Positions 1-7,902 of a stretch of 64,000 nucleotides of DNA are shown here, in pieces. The notes beneath the pieces are model-generated. The model was not told the origin of the DNA, made no database searches, and saw only the letters and a list, made by a program, of their open reading frames with translations. A program made the position numbers and the translations under genes. The stretch covers positions 1,054,001 through 1,118,000 of the forward strand of contig NZ_CP040078.1 of the NCBI RefSeq assembly GCF_005280735.1. The letters run 5' to 3'. Source of the DNA: Trinickia violacea (lineage in GTDB: Bacteria; Pseudomonadota; Gammaproteobacteria; Burkholderiales; Burkholderiaceae). Each line of letters begins with the position of its first letter. Positions within the stretch are counted from its first letter, which is position 1.

Positions 1-417
1 ATCTACGCGATCGGCAATCGGGAGCGGGCGGTGTTTCTTTCCGGTGTCGACACACGGTGGGTGACCCTGATCGCCTTCGCGCTGTGCGGCGCCTGCGCGG
101 CGGCCGGCGGCGTGATGCTTGCAGGGTGGGCGAATCGCTCCTATCAGGCGATGGGCGACCCCTACCTGCTGCCGACCATCGCGGCGATCGTGCTGGGCGG
201 CACCAATGTGCTCGGCGGCCGCGGCTCTTATCTCGGCACCATTGCGGGTGTGATCCTGATCACGCTTCTGCAATCGATCCTTTCCGTGCTGCAGCCGCAG
301 GACTATTTCGCGCAAATCGGCATCAAGCTGCCGGCCGATGTTTTCCGGCAGGTGGTGTTCGGTCTGGTGATCATCGTGATGATGATGCTTTATGGGCGGG
401 AGAAGGTGGTTCGGTAG
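1..417 (+). CDS. ABC transporter permease, RbsC/BPD_transp_2 type, C-terminal part
   Basis: This is the C-terminal end of an inner-membrane permease of the branched-chain/ribose type, which moves a sugar or similar solute together with an ATPase and a periplasmic binding protein. The reading frame is open from base 1, so the start lies upstream of the window. Three hydrophobic segments are visible. The conserved cytoplasmic loop typical of RbsC-like proteins is present (AMGDPYLLPTIAAIVLGG, then GGRGSYLGTIAGV). The protein ends in YGREKVVR. Its stop overlaps the end of the convergent DUF2063 gene by 28 bases. The substrate cannot be judged from this fragment. Confidence 0.9.
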   Translation: MYAIGNRERAVFLSGVDTRWVTLIAFALCGACAAAGGVMLAGWANRSYQAMGDPYLLPTIAAIVLGGTNVLGGRGSYLGTIAGVILITLLQSILSVLQPQDYFAQIGIKLPADVFRQVVFGLVIIVMMMLYGREKVVR

Positions 418-1187
418 GGGGAGGGCGAGACGACGATTCCGTGTTCGACCCACTCCCGCCAGTGACTCGCAAAGTCAAAATCGCTCTCGCGCGCCAGTGC
501 GGCGTCGAGTGCAGCGCCCATTGTGGCGCCGTCGCGCAGCTCACCCAACATTGCGAACGCATTCGGCGATACCACGAGGACCTCCGGTATCCAGCGAGGC
601 CGGGCAATAACCATCCGTTGTGCGCGTTCGACTCCGTGCGGCTCGAGTTCCTCGCCAAAGTCGCGAGAGGCACGCCAAAGATCCGCGGCACTCGTCGACG
701 TATGCAGCAGCTCAACGGCGGGATGAAGCCGGATCGAAGAATTTTCCAACGTCTCCGGCGCGCATTGCGCCCATCGATCCGGTGACCACGTCATCGCGTT
801 GGCCGCAAAATACGCTCGGTGGATAAGCCACTCGAGGCGGGCAACATCCGCCAGATAGCGATACGTAGCGCTGGGAGGCCATGCCTCCAGCAGGTCTGCC
901 ATCCGGCTTCCGAACCGGTTGAGATCGCCCGACCCGGCCGGATCAGCCGTGCCGTATTCGTGCGACAACATTAGAAAGAAGCTGTCGCCCATTAGCGCGT
1001 GAAGCACGGGATAGGTGGACGCCAGAACCTTCTGCCAGGTCTGCGTGAGATTGCCTCGATAGAGCGCCACCCGATTTCTGTTCTTTGCCTCATCTCCGGC
1101 AAGTGAGCCAAGCAGTCGCTGTTCGGCATTCACATGCAGCAGTGCGGTTGCAAATTCAAGCTGTATACGTTCAAGAGGTTTGTCCAT
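390..1187 (-). CDS. bufC: DUF2063 domain protein, BufC/HvfC-like partner of a DUF692 enzyme
   Basis: 265-residue protein with the N-terminal DUF2063 domain (helical, FATALLHVNAEQRL..., then RVALYRGNLTQTWQKVLAS) that in characterised systems recruits a peptide precursor to the multinuclear iron (MNIO/DUF692) enzyme. The start is ATG at 1187; the frame is open further upstream, but that part only shadows the DUF692 gene. It overlaps the end of the DUF692 gene by 17 bases, so the two are translationally coupled. Known family role: together with DUF692 it modifies cysteines of a small precursor, for example the copper-binding bufferins. Inferred here: the same biochemistry. No precursor gene is next to it, which is unusual. 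Confidence 0.85.
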   Translation of the reverse strand: MDKPLERIQLEFATALLHVNAEQRLLGSLAGDEAKNRNRVALYRGNLTQTWQKVLASTYPVLHALMGDSFFLMLSHEYGTADPAGSGDLNRFGSRMADLLEAWPPSATYRYLADVARLEWLIHRAYFAANAMTWSPDRWAQCAPETLENSSIRLHPAVELLHTSTSAADLWRASRDFGEELEPHGVERAQRMVIARPRWIPEVLVVSPNAFAMLGELRDGATMGAALDAALARESDFDFASHWREWVEHGIVVSPSPYRTTFSRP

Positions 1188-2076
1188 CTCGCCCTCTTCT
1201 GTCAAACGCTTCAGCAACGCTTCTGGCCGTCGCGGCTTCGTCCAGAAGAATCTCAATCGGAGGAACGTCGGTATCCCACTCAATGAGCGTCGACACGGTC
1301 CCGAAACGCTCGACCGCATTGTCGTAAAGCCGCCAGACATCGCTTGAGACCCGGTCGCCATGATCGTCCACGACAGCGTCTTCAGTAGCCAGATGTCCCC
1401 CCAGATGGATCTCCGCTACAGCATCCGTCGGAATCCGCCCTAGCGCCTCAAGCGCATCCTCACCGTGATTGCGCTGGTTCACATAGAGGTTGTTGACATC
1501 GAGAAGCATTGCGCAGCCAGTACGGCGCACCACTTCCAGAAGAAACTCGGTTTCCGTCATCTCGTCCTGCCGAAAGCGAACATGGCTCGAGACGTTTTCG
1601 ATGAGGACGGTCCGCTTCAACACGTCCTGCATTTGGACGACGTGCCGTGACACCACATCAAGGGACTCCGATGTAAACGGTAAGGGAAGCAGGTCATGCA
1701 GATGACGGGTCGACACGGTCGACCAGCACAGGTGCTCGGATACCAGTGCGGGCTGAAACCGATCAACCAGTGACGCGACCCGATCCAGATGGTTGACGTT
1801 TAGCGGTACCGCCGAGCCGATACCGAGTCCTACACCATGGAAACTCAACGGATAGTCCCTCCGGATCTGCTCCAGCACATGCAGATCGTAGCCGCCGTCC
1901 CCCATGTAGTTTTCTGTGTGGACTTCCACCCAATCCACCGGTTGCTTTCCAGCCAGAAAGTCGAGGTAATGCGCATGGCGGAGGCCAATGCCCACGCCGA
2001 GATCACGATTCGGGCGTACCGAACCGGCCGCGCGAACGCGCGTCGACCCGGATACTGATCGTCCGGTTGCCATCAT
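1171..2076 (-). CDS. bufB: DUF692 (MNIO) multinuclear iron enzyme, BufB/MbnB-like
   Basis: 301 residues with a TIM-barrel DUF692 fold. The expected metal-ligand stretches are visible in order: HGVGLGIGS, VSEHLCWS, IENVSS, LLDVNNLYVN, EIHLGGHL, DDHGDRV and IEWDTD. Members of this family use two or three iron ions and oxygen to convert peptide cysteines into heterocycles. A GGAGG lies 9 bases before the ATG at 2076, which supports this start. The gene sits between a DedA-rhodanese gene (68-base gap upstream) and the overlapping DUF2063 gene, all on the minus strand, so they form one operon. A DUF2282/bufferin-type substrate gene is missing from the usual upstream place. Confidence 0.9.
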   Translation of the reverse strand: MMATGRSVSGSTRVRAAGSVRPNRDLGVGIGLRHAHYLDFLAGKQPVDWVEVHTENYMGDGGYDLHVLEQIRRDYPLSFHGVGLGIGSAVPLNVNHLDRVASLVDRFQPALVSEHLCWSTVSTRHLHDLLPLPFTSESLDVVSRHVVQMQDVLKRTVLIENVSSHVRFRQDEMTETEFLLEVVRRTGCAMLLDVNNLYVNQRNHGEDALEALGRIPTDAVAEIHLGGHLATEDAVVDDHGDRVSSDVWRLYDNAVERFGTVSTLIEWDTDVPPIEILLDEAATARSVAEAFDRRGRDGQTS

Positions 2077-2144
2077 TACGTCACGCCTCCTTCACCGGCG
2101 GAAAATCGACGGTGGTGTCGTTGATACTATCCGCAGCTGCATAC

Positions 2145-3155
2145 TCAGCTCGCAGATGTTCGATAGATCCTGGCTGTGGCTTTTTGCGTTGCCGCGTCAA
2201 GAACCAGCGGCTCGAGGGTGAAACCAGCCGCCCGCCAGGCATCGAGCCCGCCAACGAGTGGAAACACATCCGTGTAACCCTCAGCTTTCATCTGCTCCGC
2301 GACTAACGCGGCGCTCACTTCATTCGGACAGTCACAATAAACAACGAATGTCCGGTTGCGGCCCAGCGCGTCAAGCTGTGCTAACGACGCAGCGTGATCG
2401 AGCACGATCGCGCCCGGAATTCGGACAGGATCCCTGTGTCGATGCACCTCTTGTCGTGCGTCGATGATGCAAGGTGGCGGATTTTGTGACAGCAGCGCAT
2501 CAAGCCGGAGGGTGTCGACCCGAGGCATGCGCAAACGACGCAGCAAGGTTGCCCGCTTTCGCCATCGAATACCAACGTAAATCACTAGAAGTGCCGCAGC
2601 GATGAGGGCCGCCCCCCAGCCGAACCAGTCCAGAACATTGAGAATGGTGCCCACTGCATCGGCAAACAGCGCTCCGAGGCCTACCCCAGTGGTCGCCCAT
2701 AGTGCTGCCCCGACGGCATCGTAAATAAGGAAACTGAGGAGGGTCACGCCCGTCGCGCCAGCGACAGGTATTGCGAGGGCCGATAGACCCGGAATGAATT
2801 TGGATACGGCCAGGACACGAACGCCGAACTTTCCGAACACCTCCTCACTCCGGCTCACACACGTGTCCCGTGAGATGGACAGGTTACACAGGAATCCGAG
2901 GACGCGGCTCCCGTATCGCCGTCCCAGCCAGAACCATAGCAGGTCACCGAACAGGGCTGATGTTGCCGCAACTAAAACCACATTGACCAGGGACAGTTTC
3001 ATCGCCCACACGGTGCTGCCGGCGCCCACCGAGGCTGTGATTGCCCCCGTGAGGATCAGTGTCGGCATCGCGGGAACCGGCAAGCCGAGGGACGCGAGCA
3101 GTACGTTCAGAAAAACCAGCAGAAAACCGTACTCGACGATCAATTCTCGAAGCAT
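2145..3155 (-). CDS. DedA-family membrane protein fused to a rhodanese domain
   Basis: 336 residues. Residues about 1-200 form a DedA/SNARE-associated (VTT) membrane domain with five to six hydrophobic segments and the family motifs GLPVPAMPTLILTGA and GRRYG...SKFIPGLSALAIPVAGA. The last 110 residues are a cytoplasmic rhodanese domain (CIIDAR, then VVYCDCPNEVSAALVA, then LVGGLDAWRAAGF), with the active-loop cysteine in CDCPNE. DedA proteins are linked to lipid scrambling, proton-motive-force homeostasis and drug resistance; the rhodanese part suggests sulfur transfer or thiol sensing. It is first in the minus-strand operon with the DUF692/DUF2063 pair, which hints at a shared thiol or metal stress role. 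The ribosome site before 3155 is weak. Confidence 0.9.
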   Translation of the reverse strand: MLRELIVEYGFLLVFLNVLLASLGLPVPAMPTLILTGAITASVGAGSTVWAMKLSLVNVVLVAATSALFGDLLWFWLGRRYGSRVLGFLCNLSISRDTCVSRSEEVFGKFGVRVLAVSKFIPGLSALAIPVAGATGVTLLSFLIYDAVGAALWATTGVGLGALFADAVGTILNVLDWFGWGAALIAAALLVIYVGIRWRKRATLLRRLRMPRVDTLRLDALLSQNPPPCIIDARQEVHRHRDPVRIPGAIVLDHAASLAQLDALGRNRTFVVYCDCPNEVSAALVAEQMKAEGYTDVFPLVGGLDAWRAAGFTLEPLVLDAATQKATARIYRTSAS

Positions 3156-3256
3156 GGATTGGACTCAGGAAAAAACACATGATTTGCGGACTCACGCCGT
3201 TGTATGCGTGCTCCAGCCATTCACGTATCTTGTCCTCCAGCAACAGTCGCGGACTC

Positions 3257-3392
3257 GGATACGGATATCGAGGAGTCGCTGCTTGAGCGCGACGTAACAG
3301 TCAGCTACGAATCCGTGCGTAATGTGTGCGACCGGTTCGGCGCGCAATTTGCGCGTCGTGCAAAAGCTGCGCGCATGCACGAGATTAATTGA
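3257..3392 (+). mobile_element. Remnant of an IS6-family transposase
   Basis: The plus-strand frame from about residue DTDIEESLLERD through VTVSYESVRNVCDRFGAQF to ARRAKAAR matches the highly conserved N-terminal stretch of IS6-family DDE transposases (the DIEELLAERGVxVSYESIRxWCxKFG region). Neither the helix-turn-helix start nor the catalytic DDE part follows; the frame ends at 3392. It is a short relic, with no inverted repeats recognised. It marks a past insertion at the edge of the rearranged cupin/MocR region. Confidence 0.65.
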
Positions 3393-3801
3393 CTGGGGTG
3401 GTCAGGGGCTTGTCTTCGGTATCCACCACGAATACCGCAAGCAGCTTCGCGGGCTGCGTCATGCTCGCATTGCGGCTGACACGGTGAATCGCACCGGGCT
3501 CCTCAAAAAAGCTTTCACCAGCGTGATAGACCCGCTTGGGGCCGTTGTTCACTTGTGACTCGACAGCACCCGATACGACATAGACATAGATGAAGGCCGA
3601 CTTTGCATGTTCGTATGACGGCGATGCTCCGCCGGGGGCATAGTCGACGACTACAGCGGTTAACGACTTGCCGGGAAGGTTGGGAATAGTGTGATCAGCG
3701 TTCGGCGTGACCGTTTCGCCGAAGCCGTGCGCCACGGCCGGCAACGCGGCGGTGAACGCGACGGCTGCAAAGGCCGCGCCGATGACAGATCGAATGTTCA
3801 T
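3385..3801 (-). CDS. Exported cupin-domain protein (copy 1)
   Basis: 138 residues: a cleavable signal peptide (MNIRSVIGAAFAAVAFTAALPAVAHG) and one small cupin barrel. It is a close paralogue of the cupin at 9399-9815, about 80 percent identical by eye. The start at 3801 was chosen because it aligns with that paralogue; an in-frame ATG lies six bases upstream. The first metal-ligand histidine (PSHEH in the other copy) is tyrosine here (PSYEH), while the later E and H (HAGESFFEEPGAIHRVS) remain, so metal binding may be altered. The conserved VVVDYAPGGASPS motif is typical of small cupins placed beside redox and stress genes. The substrate is unknown. Confidence 0.85.
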   Translation of the reverse strand: MNIRSVIGAAFAAVAFTAALPAVAHGFGETVTPNADHTIPNLPGKSLTAVVVDYAPGGASPSYEHAKSAFIYVYVVSGAVESQVNNGPKRVYHAGESFFEEPGAIHRVSRNASMTQPAKLLAVFVVDTEDKPLTTPVN

Positions 3802-3905
3802 GAACATGTTTCTCCTTTAGGCCCGTGTATTGTTGTTTGCCGCTGGGTCACAGGAAAGGACCAAGAATGAACATTTCTTTATGTACCATGATCGGATGAG
3901 TAAGC
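3802..3905 (-). promoter_or_regulatory. Divergent mocR/cupin promoter, copy 1
   Basis: Read on the minus strand, this region carries CATGGTACATAA, AAATGTTCATTCT, a TGTG-CCCAG core, GGGCC-TAAAGGAGAAACAT and then the cupin start. The same order occurs at 6044-6142 and at 9300-9398. AGGAGA is the cupin ribosome binding site. The CATGGTACATAA block overlaps the start of mocR in copy 2, so it is a good candidate for the MocR operator. Inferred function only. Confidence 0.6.
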
Positions 3906-3991
3906 CACTGGAAATCCAACTCGAGCTTCCAGATCCGCTTGCCCGCGCATCGCTAGGAAATGCACATGGCTTGCGGGCGACGCGGCTATAA
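3896..3991 (+). pseudogene. 5' stub of a mocR gene
   Basis: A 31-codon frame begins MSKPLEIQLE, matching MTKPLQIQLD, the start of the intact MocR at 4637-6043, and lies divergent to the cupin exactly as the intact mocR lies divergent to its promoter copy. After about ten codons the similarity is lost and a stop follows. It is best read as the remaining start of a deleted mocR paralogue. Confidence 0.6.
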
Positions 3992-4045
3992 AGCGCCGTA
4001 CCTCGCCGCCGCTCCATTCACCAATCTTTAGGACTTCCGCAACAT

Positions 4046-4501
4046 TCAACCACCTAATATTGGAGGGCGCTTCATGCTTACAAGCTCCCTCACCTCATGC
4101 CGATCATCTGCGGATGAGATCGCAACAATCAACCATTTCCCGTCATGGTACGCTCGGGCTTCATCGTAGAGCTTGACCAACTGCGGGCTCCAGGAATAAC
4201 GCCGCTCCTCAAACTTCTCTTGCTCTGCTCTCCCCAAGACCACCAGAACCGAAAACAGCCGGTATGCCGGCAGCAATGTGCAGAACGCCTTGGTCTTCTT
4301 GTAGCGCAGTGACCAACCGCGTTTCTTGCCACCATAGAGCCAATCTGGCGCGAAAACACCGGGGTAGGATGCCTCGATCCAGCTCTGCAGCTCGGCCCAA
4401 TGCTCGAACGCCTCCGGCCCTATCCAGTCGCGGACAGTGCGCTCATCGGGCGGTGCTGATTTGTCGGTGATCCTGTCGCCGATTTGGGGGGACTGTTTCA
4501 T
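4046..4501 (-). CDS. DUF3788 family protein
   Basis: 151 residues, soluble, no signal peptide. The pattern DWIGPEAFEHWAELQSWIE, then FAPDWLYGGKKRGWSLRYKKTKAFCTLLP, then the FSVLVVLGRAEQEKFEERR segment and a YHDGKWL end is that of DUF3788, a small cytoplasmic family of unknown function often seen as a stand-alone gene. The start at 4501 was chosen because GAGGAAAG sits about five bases upstream; an earlier in-frame ATG at 4549 would add a low-complexity KEEEES leader. It is flanked by the mocR stub and the intact mocR and has no obvious link to them. Confidence 0.75.
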   Translation of the reverse strand: MKQSPQIGDRITDKSAPPDERTVRDWIGPEAFEHWAELQSWIEASYPGVFAPDWLYGGKKRGWSLRYKKTKAFCTLLPAYRLFSVLVVLGRAEQEKFEERRYSWSPQLVKLYDEARAYHDGKWLIVAISSADDRHEVRELVSMKRPPILGG

Positions 4502-4636
4502 GTTGCTTTCCTCTTCCTCTTTATGGGCGGAATGCTTTTGGTGGTGCATGTGCTCTCCTTTCCGACGATCTTATATGAGCTTCTCGCAGGCGATTTAAAT
4601 GAGCGAACAACAACCGACGAGCCGACCAGCTTCGCA

Positions 4637-6043
4637 TCATGTATAGCGTGTTATCACCTCATGCAGCCGGTCGCAGGATGTGGCGAGGTGTCTCTCTGGT
4701 GAGGTCGCGACACCCAATAACAGTCCTGATCTCGCGGAGGCCGGCGACGCATACCAAGGTGACAGCGGTGCGGGACCCAATCCGAACGCCGACAATGCTC
4801 TCGCGATGGACATGTCCGATGCGCCGTCAGGCAACCGCACGAGTACGGCCAAACCGGCGGTCGTCGTCTCGATAGTGCGCTGCTCGAGGCATTTGAGCAA
4901 CGCATCGCGTTGAGCGGCATAAAGGCGCTTCATCCGTCTCAGATGGCGCATGTAGTGCCCGTCGCGCATGAACCGCGCTGTCGCGAGTTGCACGGACATC
5001 CAAGGTGCCGGAGCAAGGCATGCCGCCACTTCTGCGAACCGGGATACAAGCGGCAAAGGGGCGACCACGAATCCCAATCGCAGCGCAGGACTGATCGTTT
5101 TGCTGAAGGAACCAATATGTATGACGCGCTGGCCACGATCAAGCGACGCGAGCGCCGGCGCGGCGCGTGCCGTCAGTTGCAACTCGCTCAGATAGTCGTC
5201 TTCGATGATCCAGACTCCTTTTTTTGAAGCCCAGTCGAGAAGACGCAGACGCCTGGTGAGAGAGAGCGTGGGACCGAGCGGCGCCTGCTGCCCGGGGGTG
5301 ATGACAACCAGATCGGTATTCGGCTCATGTTCGAGGCCGTAATCGATATCGAGTCCTTCCGCATCTACCGGTATCGGCGAAAGTGACATATTCGCGAGTT
5401 CCAACCCGTGTCGGGTGAACGGAAAGCACGGGTTCTCCACCCACGCCCTTTTGCCCTCGAGGCCCAGTACGCGGAGTGTCAGTCCGAGCCCGCCGCTAAA
5501 TCCGCTCGTGATGACGATCTGGGCAGGTGAGCACGTGACGCCGCGCGAAATGGCGAGGTAGGCAGCTATCTCGCGCCGCAGCTCCAGTTCGCCCCGAGGA
5601 TCGGGATAATTGACGGCGGCGCAGTTTTCGGCGCGTACGGCGAAAGAACGAACTTTGGTGAAAAGTTTGGCGGGTAGCGTTTCCTGTCCGGGCACGCCCA
5701 TCCGGAACATCACCGGCCCTTCGGTTAGTTCCCCGTACATTTCCATGAACGAGCCTGGATCATGCCGTTCCTCCGCCTGAACGGGCGCCGGCGGCCGATC
5801 CGCCACTCGCGTTCCCGTCGTCCGGGAAGCAATGATGAGTTGAGCGTCGGCAAGTCTGTCGTATGCCAGGCGCACCGTGCCCCGGGCAACGCCAAGTTGG
5901 GCTGCGAGGTCCAGCCATGATGGCAGACGTGCTCCTGGTGAAAGCACACCGCTCTCAATTGCGGTGCAGATTGCTTTGCGGATCTGCTCGGCCAATGGAG
6001 TCTTTGCAGACCGATCGAGTTGAATTTGTAGCGGCTTGGTCAT
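4637..6043 (-). CDS. MocR/PdxR-type regulator: GntR HTH fused to an aminotransferase domain
   Basis: 468 residues. The N-terminal GntR winged helix (residues about 15-80, LPSWLDLAAQLGVARGTVRLAYDRL) is followed by a fold-type I PLP domain. The PLP lysine is visible in HIGSFSKTISPALRLGF, together with NYPDPRGELELRREIAAYLA and WIIEDDYLSEL. Such proteins sense pyridoxal phosphate or an amine and regulate a divergent gene. The start at 6043 gives MTKPLQIQLD; an upstream in-frame ATG at 6058 lies inside the putative operator. Next to it, divergent, is a cupin-type promoter whose cupin gene has been lost, and two related promoters stand before the intact cupins, which are its likely targets. Confidence 0.85.
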   Translation of the reverse strand: MTKPLQIQLDRSAKTPLAEQIRKAICTAIESGVLSPGARLPSWLDLAAQLGVARGTVRLAYDRLADAQLIIASRTTGTRVADRPPAPVQAEERHDPGSFMEMYGELTEGPVMFRMGVPGQETLPAKLFTKVRSFAVRAENCAAVNYPDPRGELELRREIAAYLAISRGVTCSPAQIVITSGFSGGLGLTLRVLGLEGKRAWVENPCFPFTRHGLELANMSLSPIPVDAEGLDIDYGLEHEPNTDLVVITPGQQAPLGPTLSLTRRLRLLDWASKKGVWIIEDDYLSELQLTARAAPALASLDRGQRVIHIGSFSKTISPALRLGFVVAPLPLVSRFAEVAACLAPAPWMSVQLATARFMRDGHYMRHLRRMKRLYAAQRDALLKCLEQRTIETTTAGLAVLVRLPDGASDMSIARALSAFGLGPAPLSPWYASPASARSGLLLGVATSPERHLATSCDRLHEVITRYT

Positions 6044-6142
6044 CCGGTCATGGTACATAAGAAATGTTCAATTCTGTTTCTTACTTGTGGCCCAGAGCGC
6101 AGCCACAATGCAAGGGCCCTAAGGTGAAACATCCTGATGAAC
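6044..6142 (+). promoter_or_regulatory. mocR/cupin divergent promoter, copy 2, with orphan cupin start
   Basis: Contains CATGGTACATAAGAAATG, then a stretch almost identical to 9346-9400 (CTTACTTGTGGCCCAGAGCG, CAGCCACAATGC, AGGGCC) and GAAACATCCTGATGAACAT, the cupin translation start. After that ATG (6137) the cupin sequence is replaced by unrelated sequence. It probably still drives mocR leftward. Confidence 0.65.
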
Positions 6143-6155
6143 ATACCTCAACTAA

Positions 6156-6228
6156 ATGGACTGCATGCTTATAGTAGAGGCGTGCCCGTTCCATCTGGTC
6201 GCGATTTGGTTCGAATTTGTCTAATGAC
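6156..6228 (+). promoter_or_regulatory. Duplicated AraC-gene promoter fused to the cupin promoter
   Basis: About 70 bases from TGGACTGCATGCTTATAGTA to GGTTCGAATTTGTC are nearly identical to the reverse complement of 16052-16120, the promoter of the other AraC gene (15107-16054). An ATG in the matching place (6223) opens only a short frame of 37 codons. The shared block holds TTTGGTTCGAATT, which may be an operator, and the start region of that AraC gene. Confidence 0.65.
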
Positions 6229-6339
6229 TCAGGAGCCCCCAGCAATTCATCCGATCCTTGGCCACCAGCTGGCCGCGTTCCGGCGCTGGTCAAGGTCGAA
6301 AAACACGCTGAGCCGATTCGCCAGCACGGAGTGATCTCC

Positions 6340-7260
6340 ATGAAAGACGTCTTGAGCGATATCCTGGACACCATCGAGTTGAAAGGCGCCCTCTATTTTC
6401 GCACCGACTTTTCGCCCCCATTTGCGATCGGGGTGCCGGCTTATGGCAAGGCCGCCCGGTTCCACCTTGTGGTTCAGGGCTGTTGCCACGTGACGGTGTC
6501 AGGCGGCGTGGAAGTGCTGCTGCAACCGGGCGATCTCATACTCGTTCCCTATGGCAGCGCGCATGTGCTGTCCGACGTGGCCGGGCGGGACGCAGTCCCG
6601 CTCGAGAACATCGTGGCCAACACGGGCTATACGGGCGAAGGCACGTTCGTCATCGGCTCGGGAGATCCAACGGCCTCTACCCAATTGGTCTGCGGTCACT
6701 TCACATTCGCCGAAGGCGCGGATCATCCGTTGCTGCATGTGCTGCCAAAAACGCTTCACCTTACTGCGGAGGACAGAGCGCGTCAGCCGATACTCGATGA
6801 CGTATTGCGACTCGTCGCGCGCCGAATTTTCCAGGACAGTCCCCGCACGTCTGCTTCGATCAGCCGCTTGTCCGAGGTGCTGTATATCGAGGTGCTGCGC
6901 GCCGGGATCGACCGCGCGCCGGAACTACAACGCATATTCTCGGCGGTCAACGATCCGCAAATCGGCAAAGCGCTGAGCCTCATCCACCAACGGCTCGATC
7001 ACGATTGGACAGTCGACGGCCTCGCCTCGGAGATCGGCATGTCGCGCAGCCGGTTTGCTGAACGCTTTCGTGAACTCGTGGGCTCAGGGCCTATGGGCTA
7101 CCTGACCGATTGGCGCTTGCAAAAGGCACGACTGCTACTCGGGCAGCCACGGGCTTCCGTAAAGGAAGTCGCGTACCGGACGGGTTACAGATCGCCCACC
7201 GCGTTCAGCCGTGCTTATGCACAGAAATTCGGACACCCACCCAAGGACAGCCGACCCTGA
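6340..7260 (+). CDS. AraC-family regulator with cupin sensor domain
   Basis: 306 residues. The N-terminal cupin domain (KAARFHLVVQGCCHV, LQPGDLILVPYGSAH, typical of the Cupin_6 AraC group) is followed by two helix-turn-helix units (WTVDGLASEIGMSRSRFAERF and ASVKEVAYRTGYRSPTAFSRAY). The start at 6340 was chosen because the family normally begins with M-x-D-x-L-SDIL and because GGAG lies nine bases upstream; the frame extends upstream through unrelated promoter sequence. Family members regulate neighbouring oxidoreductase or CMD genes in response to small molecules. A 70-base block upstream is shared with the promoter of a different AraC gene. Confidence 0.85.
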   Translation: MKDVLSDILDTIELKGALYFRTDFSPPFAIGVPAYGKAARFHLVVQGCCHVTVSGGVEVLLQPGDLILVPYGSAHVLSDVAGRDAVPLENIVANTGYTGEGTFVIGSGDPTASTQLVCGHFTFAEGADHPLLHVLPKTLHLTAEDRARQPILDDVLRLVARRIFQDSPRTSASISRLSEVLYIEVLRAGIDRAPELQRIFSAVNDPQIGKALSLIHQRLDHDWTVDGLASEIGMSRSRFAERFRELVGSGPMGYLTDWRLQKARLLLGQPRASVKEVAYRTGYRSPTAFSRAYAQKFGHPPKDSRP

Positions 7261-7902
7261 CCGAAGCGTGGAGACATTGCAGATCGTCCCAACCTTTCGA
7301 TAGAACGTCCCGGATTTATTCCGTGACTTATTGCGCTTGCGCGCATACGGCTGTTTGTCGTCGCGTAGGGCTCACCGTCGAAGAAACACACAACAACCGT
7401 TCCGGGTAGTCGGACGATCCGAAGGTCGAAGGCGCTCTCCCGTTCGCACCTCTAATCGTCGAAAAGCGCTGCCGGGTCAATGACCCGGATCATTCTGCAT
7501 GCCGCGCCGCCGTTCATAGCGAGGAGGTCCTGGGCGAAGTCCTGTCCCACGTAGCGCTCCATATCTACAAGGCCCGCACGTTATCGCGGGACCGCAAGCG
7601 CATGGTATCGATGCCCTGGTTCCATGCGGTCTCGATTGGGTTCCAATCCGTCCAATCATCCCCCCACGCGCGCGAATCGCCGGTGTCGTATAAGGCCCCC
7701 TCGAGAGAGCTTGCAGATCGTCCCAAACTCGCCATAGATCGTCCCAGTTTGATCGCGTGATATTGCCGGGCAACCTATGTTCAACGCATCATGGCTCCGT
7801 GGTGAGTGATTGATTTGCAGCACATCGACGCGAATCATCCTTGCCGCCCCGGATCTTACATTCCAGGCTTTCAAAAGATTATTTTCTTTAGGAGACTACA
7901 CA
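7261..7902. other. Intergenic stretch with repeated ends and degraded coding sequence
   Basis: The 16-mer TTGCAGATCGTCCCAA occurs at 7277-7292 and again at 7711-7726, each followed about 20 bases later by a second CGTCCC block (ATAGAACGTCCC and ATAGATCGTCCC). On the minus strand between them is a run with coding look (MERYVGQDFAQDLLAMN... ending in a stop near 7456) that is cut by stops upstream. Spaced terminal repeats of this kind occur at ends of some IS elements, so this may be a decayed element, but no transposase was recognised. 7773-7902 leads into the next gene. Confidence 0.35.

Noticed and set aside
57..785. Long plus-strand frame of 242 codons at the start of the window
   Set aside because: It runs through the end of the ABC permease in another frame and antisense to the DUF2063 gene, with Arg/Gly/Asp-rich composition typical of shadow frames.
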